Program-made: the position numbers and the translations under genes
In this document: in pieces, positions 45,081-57,236 of the stretch
How the letters are laid out: every line of letters begins with the position of its first letter
How positions within the stretch are numbered: the stretch's first letter is position 1
NCBI RefSeq assembly: GCF_000003815.2
Contig: NC_049982.1
Coordinates: 30,300,702-30,364,701, forward strand
Length of the DNA: 64,000 nucleotides
From: Branchiostoma floridae
Taxonomy: Eukaryota; Chordata; Leptocardii; Amphioxiformes; Branchiostomatidae
Direction of reading: 5' to 3'
The notes under the pieces: generated by a model
The model's database searches: none
Told to the model about the DNA's origin: nothing
The model's input: the letters and a program-made list of their open reading frames with translations, nothing else

Positions 45081-45693
45081 NNNNNNNNNNNNNNNNNNNN
45101 NNNNNNNNNNNNNNNNNNNNNNNNNNNNNNNNNNNNNNNNNNNNNNNNNNNNNNNNNNNNNNNNNNNNNNNNNNNNNNNNNNNNNNNNNNNNNNNNNNNN
45201 NNNNNNNNNNNNNNNNNNNNNNNNNNNNNNNNNNNNNNNNNNNNNNNNNNNNNNNNNNNNNNNNNNNNNNNNNNNNNNNNNNNNNNNNNNNNNNNNNNNN
45301 NNNNNNNNNNNNNNNNNNNNNNNNNNNNNNNNNNNNNNNNNNNNNNNNNNNNNNNNNNNNNNNNNNNNNNNNNNNNNNNNNNNNNNNNNNNNNNNNNNNN
45401 NNNNNNNNNNNNNNNNNNNNNNNNNNNNNNNNNNNNNNNNNNNNNNNNNNNNNNNNNNNNNNNNNNNNNNNNNNNNNNNNNNNNNNNNNNNNNNNNNNNN
45501 NNNNNNNNNNNNNNNNNNNNNNNNNNNNNNNNNNNNNNNNNNNNNNNNNNNNNNNNNNNNNNNNNNNNNNNNNNNNNNNNNNNNNNNNNNNNNNNNNNNN
45601 NNNNNNNNNNNNNNNNNNNNNNNNNNNNNNNNNNNNNNNNNNNNNNNNNNNNNNNNNNNNNNNNNNNNNNNNNNNNNNNNNNNNNNNNNNNNN
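45081..45693. other. Assembly gap (N)
   Basis: 613 unknown bases. The left flank (…TTTTCCTGAATG) matches sequence ending at 51870 and the right flank (ATTGCCGATG...) matches from 52485. The paralogous distance is 614 bp, so the gap probably holds an ordinary 3' region of an array copy. Open frames across the N are not real. Confidence 0.95.
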
Positions 45694-46239
45694 ATTGCCG
45701 ATGGATGTACATCCCCTTCCTTTTGCAACAAAAAAACGTAAAGATTATCTTGTTGTTTCTTTTATTGGACATGTCTTAGCTATAGTCACGATTTTAGTCC
45801 GTGTCCTTGTTCTAACTATTCAAGTGGACGAAAAACCAGTATCTCAGCACATCTGGTTCAAATACCCTAGTCGCGCCAGGGTCTGGACGCCACTAGGGTA
45901 AAAGAGTTGCATTGTTTTTCCAGATGGAAAAGTAGCGTCGGTGGCACCGTTTATGAGAGATCTTACATGACACCATATTTCTGTACGTAAAAGAACTTCA
46001 TATACCGGAAAGACTAGGGGTGACCTGGCGTACTTTGCAAAAACACGAACCGTAATTAAGCCGCGTTGCCCTAATTGCACAGGAAAAAGTGTCATGATTC
46101 CGTCCGTCCTCTGTCATAATCTCTACCCTCGTCTTACATTATACAATCACGTGATACCCATGATACAGGCTCAACGTTACATACACCGATAGCTTTTCAT
46201 CCATTGAACAAAAGAAAGGTCAATGTCATTCTGACCTAT

Positions 46240-46343
46240 TGGGATGGACCAATCCGCTTGGAGAGTTAGATTTCATCTAGAACCCCCGTGGCCGATTGCG
46301 CAGTTAGAAATTCACTGGGAGCTCGAGCAGGGTGCCGAAAAAG
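46240..46343 (+). promoter_or_regulatory. Promoter block and non-coding first exon, array copy 5
   Basis: CCAAT at 46249, GCCGATTGCGCAGTTAG, GGAGCTCGAGCAGGGTG and donor AAAAAG/GTAATG at 46343. The acceptor before exon 1 is altered here (GCACATAACGC instead of GCACATAGCGC). Confidence 0.5.
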
Positions 46344-46777
46344 GTAATGATACTATTTCTAATCTTAAAGGTACACGATGTAACATTTGGCTTCATGTTA
46401 GAAACACCACCATAAACTAGACTCTCCTGGTTGTAAACAAAAACTTTCTAGCCACCATTAGGCTTCTTAGGGTTTGTGGTAATCAGTTAATCACACTTCG
46501 GGTTGGCTACATGGGAGAACAATCAAAATCTTCTTCTTCGAAAAACACTCAATTTTCTTTCATTTCAGAATGATCTTACATAGTTTAGCTTTAAAGCAAC
46601 GGCCATCCAATTCATTTATCCAAGTGCTCAAGACATTCTTGAGAAGGTTTCAAAAACACCCGGTATTTTTTGTCTAATGTGATGTCTCTGAGTCACCAAC
46701 CAGTTTGGGAAACTGTATGTTGCCTTTTTGCACATAACGCAAACTTGTAGAGAGGACCATTGTGAACCTCTTTCACC

Positions 46778-48498
46778 ATGGGCAAGCTGACGGTCGAGGC
46801 TACAGGAAAGACAAGCCCAGTGGACCCGCCTCCCTATCCCTTGGAGCCTCTCCCAACTAAGCCTGGTCTCCAGACTAACATCGTGGTACCAGAGGAGGTG
46901 CCTGGTCATCCATCGGTCAGTACTAAGGATTTTCAATTCGCTTGTTTCGTACTGGTAGAGCGATCGGTTCGGAATCTGGAGGTCATGAGTTCGATGCCCG
47001 CCGTTCCCCCGACATTATGCCCTTGGGAAAGACACTTTACACGTCCTTCCACACTTAACCCAGGTGTACAAATGGGTACCTGACTTCGGTTGGGAAGGTA
47101 GAAGAAAAAGACGAAATTGATGCGCGCGAATACCATCTATATAACCGATATTTTCTCACTTTAATTTTACAAAGTTTATGATGTCTACTTTAAAAGTTTG
47201 CCCTCTGAATTTTTACCCATCTTATTGCCCTTTCTCATACTTTTTGAAGTCTGCAGAGGATGTCATCCATAACATTTACTTGTTGTAATCTAGTTATAAT
47301 AGAATCCTGATATTCCTACTTGCCCGCCCTAGTCAACCTGACCTTATGTCATCTACAGGCTCGCCCCAGACGGTGCCCGAAGAAGTGCGGGACCATCGCC
47401 CTGGTTACCGTCTGTGTGGTGCTGGTGGTGGCGCTGGTCATCCTCGGGGTCAAGCTGGCCAAGAAACATAAGATGGCCGGAAAACATGGCTGCAGGGACC
47501 GTGGAGAGGAAGGGCGCATGGTAAGGAAATATTTATCTTTATGCTTTCCCCGACAGGGAAAACATATTCTTTTTGCTGGTGTATTAACATGTGTTCTTCT
47601 TTTTCTGTCATGACCAAACAGAGCTTAGAACTGCAGCAGCTACAAAATGCTACAAGGAAAACATTCTACATATTCGCGAAAACGTTGCTATCTAGTTTTT
47701 AGTTCACAGGTAGTTTCAACAGGCATGTCAAGAAAGTATCTTTTAGAGTGAAGTTGCATCCGTGTTAGCAGAAGTCATTCTGAATTGAAGTTGAACGGCA
47801 ATTTCCAACACAAAACTTGAAATTACCGGTTAATTGCCCAACTCCAATTTTTGTCAAGGAATGAGCAATTCAATACAATGCAGATCAAGCACGTGTCTAG
47901 TTGAGAAGTGGATCATTAGTTGCAGAAAGTTTATGGCGCCCCGGTCCATGTTTAGAGTGGGTTGCTCATTTACTGACAAAGACTCGAGTTAAACAATTGT
48001 GCAGTCGAAAATTTAGGCACGTCCAAATTTTGTAGTTAAAAACTTACAGTTCAACTTGTTAACTTTGCTTTTAAAGTTTTGCAATGAAAAGTTGCTGAAA
48101 AGCATGCTGAAATCTGCATGGATTGCAGAAAAACAGTTCACAATGATGTTGAATAATCATACACAGAAATACATAACTGTTGCCAATTTCCAGTACATGC
48201 TTTCCGTCTAGATATATTTCAGAGGCTGGCTTTATCAAACGCGTTTTGTTTTATTATGTCTCAGGAACATTCACCTTTGATATGTTACCCACAATGCACT
48301 TTGCTGCGCATGCGTACTTAAAACAACGAACCTCCTTATTTTTTATGATAGGGGGACGATGACTGCGAAGAGATGGAGGACATGGATGAGATGGGCGAGG
48401 AGGGAGAGCAGTCGGAGGGGTCAGACGGACATGGCGGCCAGCAGAATCCTAATAGTCGCTGGTGCCCTTTTGGATCCGCAGGTACTCACGGTTGTTGA
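46778..48498 (+). CDS. Array copy 5: PPxY single-pass acidic-tail protein
   Basis: Exon 1 is 46778-46915, exon 2 is 47359-47520, exon 3 is 48352-48498, giving 148 residues. Exon 1 has SPVDPPPYPLEPLP, with Val replacing the usual Glu. Exon 2 is the consensus ARPRRCPKKCGTIALVTVC... ending EEGRM. Exon 3 is GDDDCEEMEDMDEMGEEGEQ..., ending NPNSRWCPFGSAGTHGC with a TGA stop. A SINE-like repeat lies in intron 1 at about 46936-47105. AATAAA at 48762. It is very close to the copies at 20322 and 49760, in introns as well as exons, so recent duplication or gene conversion is likely. All parts appear intact. Confidence 0.8.
46936..47105 (+). repeat. tRNA-derived SINE-like repeat in intron 1, copy 5
   Basis: Same element as 20480-20650 (ACTGGTAGAGCGATCGGTTC, GAGTTCGATGCCCG). 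Confidence 0.65.
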
Positions 48499-48761
48499 GA
48501 CCTTTTGGAGATCCCAAGCAAAGTGGCTGTTGGCTACAATAGCAACACATAGCAACCAATTTTGACCCAAATTTTCACACGCTTTGTCCCCTCCCCACCT
48601 AGTATGAAAAGTTTGCATGGGGTGCCGAGAGCTGCTACCTAGCTGGCACCATGTACCATGTTGAATCGTTACCACTATGAAAAATGGAGTTTTTGGCGAC
48701 GCCTCAGAGGCTAGCCTTATATTATAGTGTGCGACCGTTTGTACATCCTTCCTTTTGCATC

Positions 48762-48767
48762 AATAAA
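48762..48767 (+). terminator. Polyadenylation signal, array copy 5
   Basis: GCATCAATAAAATGTAAAG, as in copies 1 and 8. Confidence 0.6.
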
Positions 48768-49214
48768 ATGTAAAGATTATCTTGTTTCTTTTCTGGGCAT
48801 GCCTTAGTCACGATTTTAGTCCCTGTCCTTGTCTAACTATTCAAGCGGACGAAAAACTAGGATCTCAGCACACCTGGTTCAAATACACTAATCGCGCCAG
48901 GATGGAAAAGTAGCGTCGGTGGCACCGTTTATGAGAGATCTTACATGGCACCATATTTCTGTACGTAAAAGAACTTCTCAATCATAAACCGGAAAGACTA
49001 GGGGTGACCTGTTGTACTTCGCCAAAACACGAACCGTAATTAAGCCGCGTTGCCCTAATTGCACAGGAAAAAGTGTCATGATTCCGTCCACTGTCATAAT
49101 CTCTACCCTCACCTTACATTATACAATCATGTGATACCCATGATACAGGCTCAACGTTACATACACCGACAGCTTTTCAGACATTGAACAAAAGAAAGGT
49201 CAATGTCATTCTGA

Positions 49215-49325
49215 CCTTTTGGAGATGGACCAATCCACTTGGAGAGTTAGATTACATCCAGAACCCCCCGTGGCCGATTGCGCCGTTAAAAATTCACTGG
49301 GAGCTCGAGCAGGGTGCAGAAAAAG
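49215..49325 (+). promoter_or_regulatory. Promoter block and non-coding first exon, array copy 6
   Basis: CCAAT at 49230, GCCGATTGCGCCGTTA, GGGAGCTCGAGCAGG and donor AAAAAG/GTAATG at 49325. Confidence 0.5.
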
Positions 49326-49759
49326 GTAATGCTACTATTTTTAATCTTAAAGGTACACGATGTAACATTTAGCTTCATGTTAGAAACACCACCATTAACA
49401 AGACTCTACTGGTTGTAAACAAAAACTTTCTACCCACCATTAGGCTTCTTAGGGTTTGTGTCTATCAGTTAATCACTCTTCAGGTTGGCTACATGGGAGA
49501 ACAATCAAGATCTTCTTCTTTGATAAACACTCAATTTTCTTTCACTTCAGAATAATCTTACATAGTTTAGCTTTAAAGCAACGGCCATCCAATTCATTTG
49601 TCCTAATGCTCAAGACATTCTTGAGAAGGTTTCAAAAACACCTTGTATTTTTTGTCTAATGTGATGTCTCTGAGTCACCAACCAGTTTGGGAAACTGTAT
49701 GTTGCCTCTTTGCACATAGCGCAAACTTCTAGAGAGGACCATTGTGAACCTCTTTCACC

Positions 49760-51679
49760 ATGGGCAAGCTGACGGTCGAGGCTACAGGAAAGACAAGCCC
49801 AGTGGACCCGCCTCCCTATCCTTTGGAGCCCCTCCCAACTAAGCCTGGTCTCCAGACTAACATCGTGGTACCAGAGGAGGTGCCTGGTCATCCATCGGTC
49901 AGTACTAAAGATTTTCAATTCGCTTGTTGCGTACTGGTAGAGCGATCGGTTCGGAATCTGGAGGTCATGAGTTCGATGCCCGCCGTTCCCCCGACATTAT
50001 GCCCTTGGGAAAGACACTTTACACGTCCTTCCACACTTAACCCAGGTGTACAAATGGGTACCTGACTTCGGTTGGGAAGGTAGAAGAAAAAGACGAAATT
50101 GATGCGCGCGGATGCCATCTATATAACCGATATTTTCTCACTTTAATTTTACAAAGTTTATGATGTCTACTTTGAGAGTTTGCCCTCTGAATTTTTACTC
50201 ATCTAATAGCCCTTTCTCATACTTTTTGAAGTCTGCAGAGGATGTCATCCATAACATTTACTTGTTGTAATCTAATAATAGAATCCTGATATTCCTACTT
50301 GCCCGCATTAGTCAACATGGCCTTATGTCATCTACAGGCTCGCCCCAGACGGTGCCCGAAGAAGTGCGGAACCATCGCCCTGGTTACCGTCTGTGTGGTG
50401 CTGGTGGTGGCGCTGGTCATCCTCGGGGTCAAGCTGGCCAAGAAACATAAGATGGCCGGGAAACATGGCTGTAGGGACCGTGGGAAGGAAGGGCACATGG
50501 TAAGAAAATATTTGTTTTTATGTTTGTCCCGACAGGGAACATGCTGTTTTTGCTGGTGTGTTCTTCTTCTCTCTCATTCTTGTTGTTATTTATCTTATGC
50601 TTTCCCCGACAGGGAAACCCTAATTTTTGCTGGTGTGCTCTTCTTCTTTCTCATTCTTCTTGTTACCTTCGCCAAGAAGGTTGTATTTTGGGTAGAAAAT
50701 TATGTTGTGCCCCAATATGTACGTCAATCGCATATAGCTCGAGCTGCTGTGGATGGAATTTCCTGATATTTGAGTAGCGGTTGCAGAAACGGAGGTGTTG
50801 TTCGAAAACGGTTCACTTGGCACTCTTCGTCGGCACTGCAGCGGGGCAAGTGTGTGCGTGTGTGTAATTGCGGACACGATAACTCGAGACGCTGTTAATC
50901 GTAATCGTATTGCATGGTATTTGGTAGTTATGTAGGGATTGGGAACCGAAGGTCAAGTTCGATAATGGGCCTCCCGGCGACAAGTTGTGGTACTCCAGCA
51001 GAGCGTCAAAGTTGGCGTTGAAATTATCCTCAAGTGGCAGGATCATGACTTTTGACTAGTGGATACGTCTTTGCGTAGGGAGGAAGTCGTGCAAGCTTGG
51101 GCCCCCGGCCCCTGGTGGCTTGTTTGGAACTGCAGTCGCCGATTTCCTTTCAAACTTTGCACGAGAATAACTCGAGAACGTGTTGACAGATCCTCATGAC
51201 TTTTGGCATTTAGATAGCCTTATTGATGACTTACATATTGAAATACTAATTATGCCAACCAACAGCTAATTTGCATAATAAATGAGGAAAATTTATAAAT
51301 CCACCGCATTCCATGATAGGACTTTCAAACTTGTCACATATGTAGCTGAGAAAGAGAGAAATGTCAATAGATATAAATTATGCAAATGTCGACCTCATTT
51401 GCATAATTAATGACACAATACAGTTAGTTCAACAAGCATGCCATAAGGAAAGTATCTTAAAGTTTTAGACGGGATATTTGGACATATTACCCACAATGCA
51501 CTTTGCATCGCATACGTACTTAAAACTACTAACCTCCTTATTTGTTATGATAGGGGGATGATGACTGTGAAGAGATGGAGGACATGGATGAGATGGGCGA
51601 CGAGGGACCGCAGTCCGATGAGCAAGACGGAGATCGCGTCAACAAACGCTGGTGTGTAGACCTAGCTGTTTGCCCTTGA
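49760..51679 (+). CDS. Array copy 6: PPxY single-pass acidic-tail protein, short-tail form
   Basis: Exon 1 is 49760-49897, exon 2 is 50338-50499, exon 3 is 51554-51679; 141 residues. Exons 1 and 2 are nearly identical to copy 5 (exon 2 ends DRGKEGHM). Exon 3 instead follows the compound locus: GDDDCEEMEDMDEMGDEGPQ..., ending VNKRWCVDLAVCP. So the 5' half belongs to one subfamily and the 3' half to another, as expected from recombination within intron 2, where a foreign block starts after the CCGACAGGGAAA repeats (about 50667). A SINE-like repeat lies at about 49918-50088. AATAAA at 52519. Two cysteines remain in the short tail. Confidence 0.78.
49918..50088 (+). repeat. tRNA-derived SINE-like repeat in intron 1, copy 6
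   Basis: Same element as 20480-20650. Confidence 0.65.
50667..51420. repeat. Dispersed repeat insert in intron 2 of copy 6
   Basis: Begins TTACCTTCGCCAAGAAGGTT and contains GCGTGTGTGTAATTGCGGAC, CACGATAACTCGAGACGCTG and a repeated AATTTGCATAAT. Sequence of this style (CTTCGCCAAGAAGGT...GATAACTCGAGA) is a common dispersed repeat in marine invertebrates. No protein coding. Confidence 0.5.
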
Positions 51680-52518
51680 ATAGTTACCTCCATGAAAATA
51701 GATGTATTGTTTTTTTATGTGTCTCCGTGTGTGTTTGTCTTTTCGGATACTTGTGGTCAGCATAACTTAACAACATTTGGCTGTATTGTAATGATAATTA
51801 GCATTTGGGAAGGTATGAGAAAGATAAATGTTTAGGTTAATTATGAGCCTCCTGGCGGTTTTCCTGAATGCATCAGCAGAACTTCCGGTTTTGTATTGTT
51901 CGTCCAGGACATCCTATGGTTTTGATTTTTCGGTAGCAGACAACTTTTAATGTCCAGTTGACATTGCTGTAAAAAGCTCAGAAGAGTTGTTGTGTGAATA
52001 GAAAACTGATTTTTTTTTATTTCTTCGTTCAATGTAAGAGTCAAAACAAGGATGTAAACATTTATATGGTAACTATGTGAAGAGTGTTTCGTACATTAAT
52101 CATACATCATAGGTATGTATGTATATCTAGTTGGAGTATTTTCACATTGAAGGTTGCACCGATTAGTTAATTGTACAGCGTAAGTTTCTGATATTACTTG
52201 TCGAGATATGAGTTATGCTATGAAGTTTACAAAAATATCCCCACTATAGTTTGTCTCATTAGAATAAGGTGGTTCGCACATAGGCAGCGAAATGCATTGT
52301 GGGTAATATGTCAAAGGTAAAGGCCCCTGAGTTGTAAACAGTTTTTTTATCACCCACTGTCTTGATTCTCCTAACAATGTCCAGACGTAATTCAGTTCTG
52401 TCCCAGAGACCCCCACATGTGAAATATTACCCGCAATGCATTTCGCTGTGAATGTGTACTAAGAGTTGTTTGTGTTTCACGGTGATTGCCGATGAATGTA
52501 CATTCTTAGTTTTGTAAC

Positions 52519-52524
52519 AATAAA
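52519..52524 (+). terminator. Polyadenylation signal, array copy 6
   Basis: TTTGTAACAATAAAATTGG. An almost identical second 3' block lies at 57417 after a rearrangement. Confidence 0.5.
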
Positions 52525-53019
52525 ATTGGAAATGATCTTGTTTCTTTCCTGGACATACCTTTGTCATGATATTATCCCTTGTCCTCGTTTTAGCTATTGT
52601 AGCGGACGAAAAACTAGCTTCTCGGCACATCTGGTTCAAGTACCCTTGAACCCGGGTTCACGCCCGGGTCTGGACACGGGGAAAAGAATCGCATTGTCCT
52701 TTAGGATGGGGGAGTAAAGCTGGTGGTCAAGTGTATGAGAGGGATCATATGGCGCCAACATTCTGCATGTACAAGAACTCAGTACACCGGAAAGAGTATG
52801 TAGGGGTGACTTATTGTACTTTGCTAAAACACGAACCGTAATAAAGCCGCATTGTGCTACTGGCACAAGAAAAAGCACCATACTTCGTCCTCTGTCTGAG
52901 GTCACAATCTTTACCCTCACCTTACACAATACAATCACGTGATACCCATGATACAAGCTCAACGTTATATACACCGACAGCTTTTCATCCATTGAACAAA
53001 AGAAAGGTCAATGTCATTC

Positions 53020-53132
53020 TGACCTTTTGGGGATGGACCAATCCGCTTGGAGAGTTAGATTTCATCTAGAACCCCCGTGGCCGATTGCGCAGTTAGAAAT
53101 TCACTGGGAGCTCGAGCAGGGTGCAGAAAAAG
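53020..53132 (+). promoter_or_regulatory. Promoter block and non-coding first exon, array copy 7
   Basis: CCAAT at 53038, GCCGATTGCGCAGTTAG, GGAGCTCGAGCAGGGTG and donor AAAAAG/GTAATG at 53132. Confidence 0.5.
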
Positions 53133-53573
53133 GTAATGCTACTATTTCTAATCTTAAAGGTACACGATGTAACATTTGGCTTCATGTTAGAAACACCAGC
53201 ATAAACTAGACTCTCCTGGTTGTAAACAAAAACTTTCTAGCCACCATTAGGCTTCTTAGGATTTGTGGTAATCAGTTAATCACACTTCAGGTTGGCTACA
53301 TGGGAGAACAATCAAGATCTTCTTCTTCGAAAACACTCAGTTTTCTTTCACTTCAGAATAATCTTACGCAGTACAGCTTTAAAGTAACGGCCATCCAATT
53401 CATTTATCCTAGTGCTTAAGACATTCTTGAGAATGTTTCAAAAACACCTTGTATTTTTTTTGTCTTATGCGAGTGTCTTTAAGTCACAAGTTTTTGAACA
53501 TGTTTGAATTTTTTGTTGTTGTTTCTTTGCATAGAGCACAAACTTCTAGAGACCAGTGTGAACCTCCTTCACC

Positions 53574-55876
53574 ATGGGCAAGCTGACGGTCGAGGCTTCT
53601 GGAAAGACAGACCCAGAGGACCCGCCTCCCTATCCTTTGGAGCCACTCCCAACTTATAAGCCTGGTCTCCAGACTAACATCGTGGTACCAGAGGCGGAGC
53701 CTGGGCAACCACCGGTAAGTACTACAGATTTTTACAATCCCCAGTTGTGTGGCGTAACTGGTAGAGCGTTCGGCTCAAAATCTAGAGGTCCCGAGTTCGA
53801 TACCCAACGTGCCCCCTTCGTTGTGCCCTTGGGAAAGACACTTTACACGACCTTTCTCACTTCACCCAGGTGTAAAAAATGGGTACCTGACTTCGGTCGG
53901 GGAGGTAAAAGAAAAATACTACCTTTACCTTCTGTCTGTACTGTGTATGTGGCACTGTTAATATAAGTTACTAACTTGAGTGCAGTGCCACATTGTCCTC
54001 GTCTGTCGAAAAGCAAATAGGAAAAAAGAAATCTTACATCAAGCTTTGACAGTGGAGTAAAAGCTAGTAGATAGCTACCAATAGAGTCTTTATTTTTGTT
54101 CTTTCTCATTTTCTTCTTCTTTGACCTTGGATTTGACTTTGGCATTCTATTACATTAGTATCCGTTTTCCATTTTTTTGCCATCTACGGCATATATTTAC
54201 TCATTTTACACTCTTTGTACGATTTACAGTATGGTTGCAAAATTCTTTTCTGTTTTAAACGGCCGAAAATTGATGCGCGCGCGGATGTCACCCATATAAT
54301 CAAATCGACAGGGTCGTATGTTAGTCAGTGTAACACAAACTCTGCTGTCCGGGACTGTGTACTTGGCCCCTCCCCTTTAGGAGGCCGGCGGATGTTGATC
54401 GGGCTGCTATAAGCGAGATTTAATCAGGCTAGTCTTATGTTATCTACAGGCTCGCCCCAGACGATGCCCGAAGAAGTGCGGGACCATCGTCCTTGTTACC
54501 GTCTGTGTGGTGTTGGTGGTGGCGGTAGTTATGCTGGGCATCAAGCTGGGCAAGAAACATATGATGGCCGGGAAACATGGCTGTAGGGACCGTGGAGAGG
54601 AAGGGCGCATGGTAAGGAAATATATATCTTAATGCTTTCCCCGACAGGGATAACATGTCATTTCTGCTGGTGTATTCTTTATCTGCTTCTTTCTCATTCT
54701 CCTTCTTCTTCTTATTTATTTTATGCTTTCCCCAAACATATTGTTTTTGCTCGTGTGTTCTTCTTCTTTCTTCTTCTTCTGTTATTAGAGATTAGAACTG
54801 CCGTGAACTAATCAGAGCTTAGAACTGCAACATCATATTAGCTGTAACGTTATTAATATAAACCATTACAGGTTTGCGATAGCAAAACCTGCTTTTGATA
54901 TTTTTTTTCTTTTTGTACTCGCACACAATACTGTAGGACGAGCCTGATGGTACACTATTATGTGCGAGTAGCTAGCTTGACAAAAGGTTACATGGGAAAT
55001 ATGCCGCATGTTCGCGAAAATGTTGCCTTTCTGTTTCACAGTTACTTTCAACAGGCATGTCAAAAAGTATCTTGAAGTTTTAGACTGGAAGTTTATCTGT
55101 GTTAGTAGAAGTCATTCTGAATCGAAGTTACATGTAAGTTGAACAGCCATTTCCAAAACAAAAACTAAACTTACCAGTTGACCGTTTAACTCCAGGATTT
55201 TTCATGTAATGAGCAATTTAATACAAAACAGATAGAGCACGTGACATAATGAGAAGTGGAACATTTAGTTGCAGAAAGATTATGGCGCCCCAATCTCTAT
55301 TTAGGGCGGGCCGATCACAGTGCTCATTCCTTGCATGACAAAGACTGGAGTTTGACATTCAAAAATTTGCGTAAACGAACAATTTTTTAGTTGTAAATTG
55401 CATTCAGCTTTTCTCAGAAGTTTTATATTGAAAACTGAAATAAATGTCTTTGCTGCAAAGACCGGGAACATCCGTAAGCACGCTGTAGGCTGTACCCTAA
55501 ACCCAAACATAATCGTTTGTCGTATTTCTCAAGTGCTATAATTTTTTAACCCTTTGGCCCTAAATAACAATAGAAATCTCCATAGGTCGACGGTGTTCTT
55601 CTACCATAAATAAATGTATTGTGTTCTATGGCCTCTCCTCTCAGGGGCCTTCGCCTTTGAAATATTACCCACAATGCACTTCGCTGCGCATGCGACCTTA
55701 AAACTACGAACCTCCTTATTTCATTATGATAGGGGGATGACGACTGCGAAGAGATGGGAGACATGGATGAGATGGGCGACGAGGAACCGCAGTCGGATGA
55801 GCAAGACGGAGATGCCGACGAGCAGAATCCGAATAGTCGCTGGTGCCCTGGAGGAACTGGTAGTCACAATTGTTAA
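53574..55876 (+). CDS. Array copy 7: PPxY single-pass acidic-tail protein
   Basis: Exon 1 is 53574-53714 (47 codons; an inserted Tyr gives LPTYKPG; donor is the stronger GTAAGT). Exon 2 is 54450-54611 with several changes (TIVLVTVCVVLVVAVVMLG, IKLGKKHMMAGKHGC). Exon 3 is 55733-55876 (GDDDCEEMGDMDEMGDEEPQ..., ending NPNSRWCPGGTGSHNC). Total 148 residues. It has the most diverged helix of the array, yet all substitutions there are hydrophobic and the frame is intact, which argues that the protein is maintained by selection. Intron 1 has a diverged SINE-like repeat (about 53739-53920) and the short repeat at 54320-54432. AATAAA at 56913. Confidence 0.78.
53739..53920 (+). repeat. Diverged tRNA-derived SINE-like repeat in intron 1, copy 7
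   Basis: GTAACTGGTAGAGCGTTCGG and CCGAGTTCGATACCCAACGT, followed by CCCTTGGGAAAGACACTTTA. Same family as 20480-20650 but an older or separate insertion. Confidence 0.6.
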
Positions 55877-55984
55877 AACATTTTGGAGATCCCAGCAAAG
55901 TGGATGTTGGCTACCCTAGCAACACATAGCAACCAACTTTGACCCCAATTTTCACACATTTTCTCCACTGTTACCCAATACCCA

Positions 55985-56030
55985 ACCCCCCCCCCCCCCC
56001 CCATCACCACCACCACCACCGCCACACCTA
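55985..56030. repeat. Poly-C plus (CAC)n simple repeat in 3' region
   Basis: A run of about 19 C followed by CATCACCACCACCACCACCG, about 110 bp past the stop of copy 7. Confidence 0.9.
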
Positions 56031-56912
56031 GTGTGAAAACTTTGCATGGGGGTGCCGAGAGTTGCTACCTGGCACCATGTACTATGTTGAATCGTTACCT
56101 CTATGAAAAATAGAGCTTTTTTTTATTGTATCTGTGTGTGCAGACACTATTTTAGTTGCCAGCATAACTCACGAATATTTGCTTGGGTTGTGATAATATC
56201 TGGTATGTGGGCTGATGTCGGCAAGATAGATGACTTCGTCGATTTTGAGCCTCCTTGCGGTTTTTCTAGATGCTGCAGCAGAACCTCCTGATGTATATTT
56301 TTCGTCCAGGACATGCTATGGTTTTGATTTTTCGGTGGCTGGCAGTTTTTGAAGTCCAGTTGACATTGCTGTGAAAAGCTCAGAAGAGTTGTTGTGTGAA
56401 CAGAAAACTGATTTGTAGATTTCTTCGTTCAATGTAAGAGTCAAAACACGGATGTAAACATTTATATGGTACCTATGTGAAGAGTGACTTAGTGTTTCGT
56501 ACATTAATCATACATCATATGTATGTATGTATATCTAGTTGGAGTATTTTCACATTGAAGGTTGCACCGATTAGTTAATTGTACGGCGTAAGTTTCTGAT
56601 ATTACTTGTCGAGAAATGAGTTAGGCTATGAAGTTTACAAAATATCCCCACTATAGTTTGTCTCATTAGGATAAGGAATTGAGGGTAATATATCAAAGGT
56701 AAAGGCCCCTGAGTTGTAAACAGTTTTTGTATCACCCGCTGTCTCGATTCTCCTAACAACGTCCAGGCGTAATTCATTTATGTCCCAGGGATCTCCAACT
56801 GTTATATATTAACCATAATGCATTCCGCTACGCATGCGTACTAGTTGTTGAACAAAGAGTTGTTTGTGTTTCACGGTGATTGCCGATGAATGTACATCCT
56901 CCCTTTTGCAAC

Positions 56913-56918
56913 AATAAA
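56913..56918 (+). terminator. Polyadenylation signal, array copy 7
   Basis: TTTTGCAACAATAAAATGTA in the conserved 3' block. Confidence 0.55.
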
Positions 56919-57236
56919 ATGTAAAGATTATCTTGTTGTTTCTTTTCTGGACATGCTTTAGTCACGATTTTAGTCCATGTCCTTGTCCTATTTATTCAAG
57001 TGGACGAAAAACTAGTATCTCAGCACATCTGGTTCAAATACCCTAGTCGTGCCAGGGTCTGGACGCGACTAGGGTAAAAGAGTTGCATTGTCTTTCCGGA
57101 TGGAAAAGTAGCGTCGGTGGCACCGTTTATGAGAGATCTTACATGACACCATATTTCTGTACGTAAAAGAACTTCATATACCGGAAAGACTAGGGGTGAC
57201 CTGGTGTACTTCGCCAAAACACGAACCGTAATTAAA

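Noticed and set aside
45038-45901. Long open frames spanning the gap
   Set aside because: They consist of N and have no evidence on either side.
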